A program made the translations under genes and the position numbers. Positions 43,023-44,463 of a DNA stretch of 44,463 nt are shown here, piece by piece. The notes under the pieces are model-generated. The model ran no database searches. It was not told the DNA's origin and worked only from the letters and a program-made list of their open reading frames with translations. How positions within the stretch are numbered: position 1 is the stretch's first letter; the number at the start of each line of letters is the position of its first letter. This DNA is from an uncultured Mollicutes bacterium (lineage in GTDB: Bacteria; Bacillota_I; Bacilli_A; Acholeplasmatales; Anaeroplasmataceae), in NCBI GenBank assembly GCA_900540705.1, contig UQGR01000010.1, forward strand, positions 1-44,463, given 5' to 3'.

Positions 43023-43128
43023 TTATAGTCACCTCTATAAATATATTACCACAAAATGGAAAAAAAACACTACATTTCGTAGATATAATTTTTAAGAAAG
43101 CGTTACATCAAATATAAATTCAAAGTAT

Positions 43129-43156
43129 AAAAGAAAAAGCCACATAAATATGTGAC
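43129..43156 (-). terminator. Terminator of the LytTR-DUF3021 operon
   Basis: Stem GTCACATA/TATGTGGC (one G-U pair), then TTTTTCTTTT on the minus strand. The remaining gap 43157-43263 shows no gene. Confidence 0.78.
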
Positions 43157-43263
43157 TAATCATTTTTCATTTACACTTTTGTTTTAAAATATTTCTTTAC
43201 GTCTTTTAACTCCGATCCTTACGATTGGAAAGCATAACTCTAAAGCTGGTACATTCTCTTTTC

Positions 43264-43731
43264 TTACTTCTCATTGCATTGGAGCTGTTGTAGCTGCTTA
43301 TTCATTTTTTTGATTTTTGCCTTAATGGAAAAATAAATAGAAATCCATATGATTAGATACATAATTATAAATGCAGCAGCGTAACCTAACGCACCATAAA
43401 GGTGGTGTGGCATCCAGTTCAACACATAGGAAATAGGAACGAAGGGAATTACGAGTACAGCAAAATGAAATAGAGTTTGCTTTGTCAAGCTCCATTTTTC
43501 CATATCCCATATGACAGACGAACCCCCTCCGATTGCGCCAACCACAAGTGAACAAATGAGTTGTATAATTACAGCCGTTACTTCGTTACCGCACCAATCC
43601 ATAAGCTCATGTGGAGCAGGAAAATATTCTCCATTTCCTGTGCATAAGGAAATGATAATTGTAATGATTAAACTGACAGTTACTCCAATAGGAGCACCAA
43701 ATAAACAACAAAATATTAATTTCTTTTTCAT
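43264..43731 (-). CDS. DUF3021-family four-helix membrane protein
   Basis: A 155-residue protein with helices at about 5-30, 52-74, 84-105 and 112-137, followed by a basic coiled tail (KAKIKKMNKQLQQLQ). Size, topology and pairing with an upstream LytTR gene match DUF3021 proteins, which act as membrane partners or inhibitors of the LytTR regulator in several Bacillota. It starts 9 nt after the regulator gene, so the two form one unit. Confidence 0.82.
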   Translation of the reverse strand: MKKKLIFCCLFGAPIGVTVSLIITIIISLCTGNGEYFPAPHELMDWCGNEVTAVIIQLICSLVVGAIGGGSSVIWDMEKWSLTKQTLFHFAVLVIPFVPISYVLNWMPHHLYGALGYAAAFIIMYLIIWISIYFSIKAKIKKMNKQLQQLQCNEK

Positions 43732-43740
43732 AATATCACC

Positions 43741-44181
43741 TCATATACCTAAAGTTTTTTTGATTTTGGTAACATATCTCCTTGAAACAAAGCTTACATT
43801 ACCATTAGCTAAAGAAACGCAAATTGTACCTACTGTACTTAAATCAAATTTCTTTGCTTTTTTAATATTAATTATTTCTGAATTAGAAATGCGCACAAAG
43901 CCTTTTCCATTCAACCTTTCTTCAGCTTCATATAGACGCAGACGCAATATATATTCCTTATCTCCAATGACGGCAAATACTTTGCCAATCGCTGCATATA
44001 TTCTAACAATATCAGCCGGTTCTAATAACCGAACGACGTCACCATCAAAGCCTACAATTTCTTGAGGAATATGGTCCGATAGCCGCTGCATTAAGGTAGT
44101 AATCTCTTCTGTCATTTTTTTTGTTAAAATTATGACTTTTGTTTCCAAACAATTTTCATCAAGTGTAACTTCAACTTTCAC
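43741..44181 (-). CDS. LytTR-family transcriptional regulator without a receiver domain
   Basis: A 146-residue DNA-binding protein. The LytTR domain covers about 45-146, with RLYEAEERLNGKGFVRISNS and the INIKKAKKF segment typical of the family. The N-terminal 40 residues are a short helical extension, not a phosphoreceiver. Stand-alone LytTR proteins with a DUF3021 partner commonly control their own operon and neighbouring transport or competence genes. An AGGAAGGAG Shine-Dalgarno precedes the ATG. Confidence 0.9.
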   Translation of the reverse strand: MKVEVTLDENCLETKVIILTKKMTEEITTLMQRLSDHIPQEIVGFDGDVVRLLEPADIVRIYAAIGKVFAVIGDKEYILRLRLYEAEERLNGKGFVRISNSEIINIKKAKKFDLSTVGTICVSLANGNVSFVSRRYVTKIKKTLGI

Positions 44182-44225
44182 ATTTAAATCTCCTTCCTAA
44201 TCTAATAGCGCTATTTCATGATTAA

Positions 44226-44254
44226 ATTATGCCGCATTTACAACTATATTTCAA
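44226..44254 (-). promoter_or_regulatory. Promoter of the LytTR-DUF3021 operon
   Basis: Minus strand -35 TTGAAA (44254-44249), 17-nt spacer, -10 CATAAT (44231-44226). A perfect 12-bp palindrome AATAGCGCTATT (44204-44215) lies just downstream of the start and could be an operator. Confidence 0.68.
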
Positions 44255-44349
44255 TGGATATAGTATAGTCGGTAGTTTTAAGGTTATAAGTGGTATTAGA
44301 GAAAAAATATGGCTTTTTAATCAGCAATAGTTCTTTTACCAATATAAAA

Positions 44350-44384
44350 CATAAAAAGAAAAAACCTTGTCACAAATGACAAGG
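44350..44384 (-). terminator. Terminator after tRNA-Thr
   Basis: Stem CCTTGTCA/TGACAAGG with a TTTG loop and TTTTTTCTTTTT on the minus strand. Confidence 0.9.
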
Positions 44385-44412
44385 CTATATCAAGTTCAAT
44401 TTTTATTCTATA

Positions 44413-44463
44413 TGGTGCCGAAAAAAGGAATCGAACCCTCAACCTACTGATTACAAGTCAGTT
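44413..44463 (-). tRNA. tRNA-Thr (anticodon TGT), partial at window edge
   Basis: The 3' part of a tRNA on the minus strand: anticodon arm ACTGA-CTTGTAA-TCAGT with TGT, T-loop GGTTCGATTCC, and an encoded CCA end at 44415-44413. The 5' part lies outside the window. Confidence 0.88.

Noticed and set aside
43511..44065. Plus-strand frame of 184 residues
   Set aside because: Antisense to the LytTR and DUF3021 genes, which have good ribosome-binding sites and recognisable families.

Overview
The window is 44 kb of AT-rich chromosome from a low-GC, endospore-forming Bacillota, probably an anaerobe. Spore formation is supported by spo0A, spoIIID and a spoIIQ-like gene. Gene orders resemble the Bacilli (rlmN-...-rsgA-rpe; rpiB-upp-atp; atpC-DUF1146-spoIIQ-spoIIID). 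A gut-dwelling relative of the Erysipelotrichales/Coprobacillales would fit the pectin genes and the Na+-type ATP synthase rotor, but that placement is inference. Nearly all genes lie on the minus strand; only yigZ, a pectinesterase and spo0A are on plus. I see no insertion sequence, prophage or CRISPR array.

Layout from left to right. (1) 64-2606: a metal-efflux operon of a CadC-like repressor, a free-standing HMA chaperone and a Zn/Cd/Pb P-type ATPase, with two dyad operators on its promoter. (2) 2616-6290: rlmN, a PASTA-only membrane protein, rsgA and rpe; the usual prpC-prkC pair is replaced by a kinase-less PASTA protein. (3) 6334-10066: pheS-pheT behind a complete T-box leader. (4) 10087-14532: cca, pullulanase, YhaM-like nuclease and a small membrane protein as one packed operon. 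(5) 14587-16511: yigZ convergent with spoIIID, then spoIIQ-like and DUF1146 genes. (6) 16576-24679: rpiB-upp-atpZ-atpI-atpBEFHAGDC, an F-type ATP synthase whose c subunit carries a two-carboxylate Na+ site signature.

(7) 24738-36947 is the main accessory region, a pectin/rhamnogalacturonan oligosaccharide locus. It holds a signal-less SGNH acetylesterase, a membrane protein, two CUT1 permeases, an unusually large 784-residue solute-binding lipoprotein, two four-helix membrane proteins, a UgpC/MsmX-type ATPase, two more four-helix membrane proteins and a signal-less GH28 polygalacturonase. A divergent signal-less pectinesterase sits across a promoter region with a perfect palindrome. The apparent logic is that decorated oligogalacturonides are imported intact and de-acetylated, de-methylated and hydrolysed in the cytoplasm. 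The five small membrane proteins have no function I can name and are the best candidates for something undescribed.

(8) 36997-44463: spo0A with two 0A boxes; a methyltransferase gene broken by one base at an A8 tract; a membrane-anchored protein joining an acidic linker, a histone-H1-like Lys/Ala tail and four YegP/DUF1508 repeats; a tRNA-Pro/tRNA-Gly operon; a Cys-rich orphan; pyruvate kinase; a LytTR-DUF3021 regulatory pair; and a partial tRNA-Thr at the edge.
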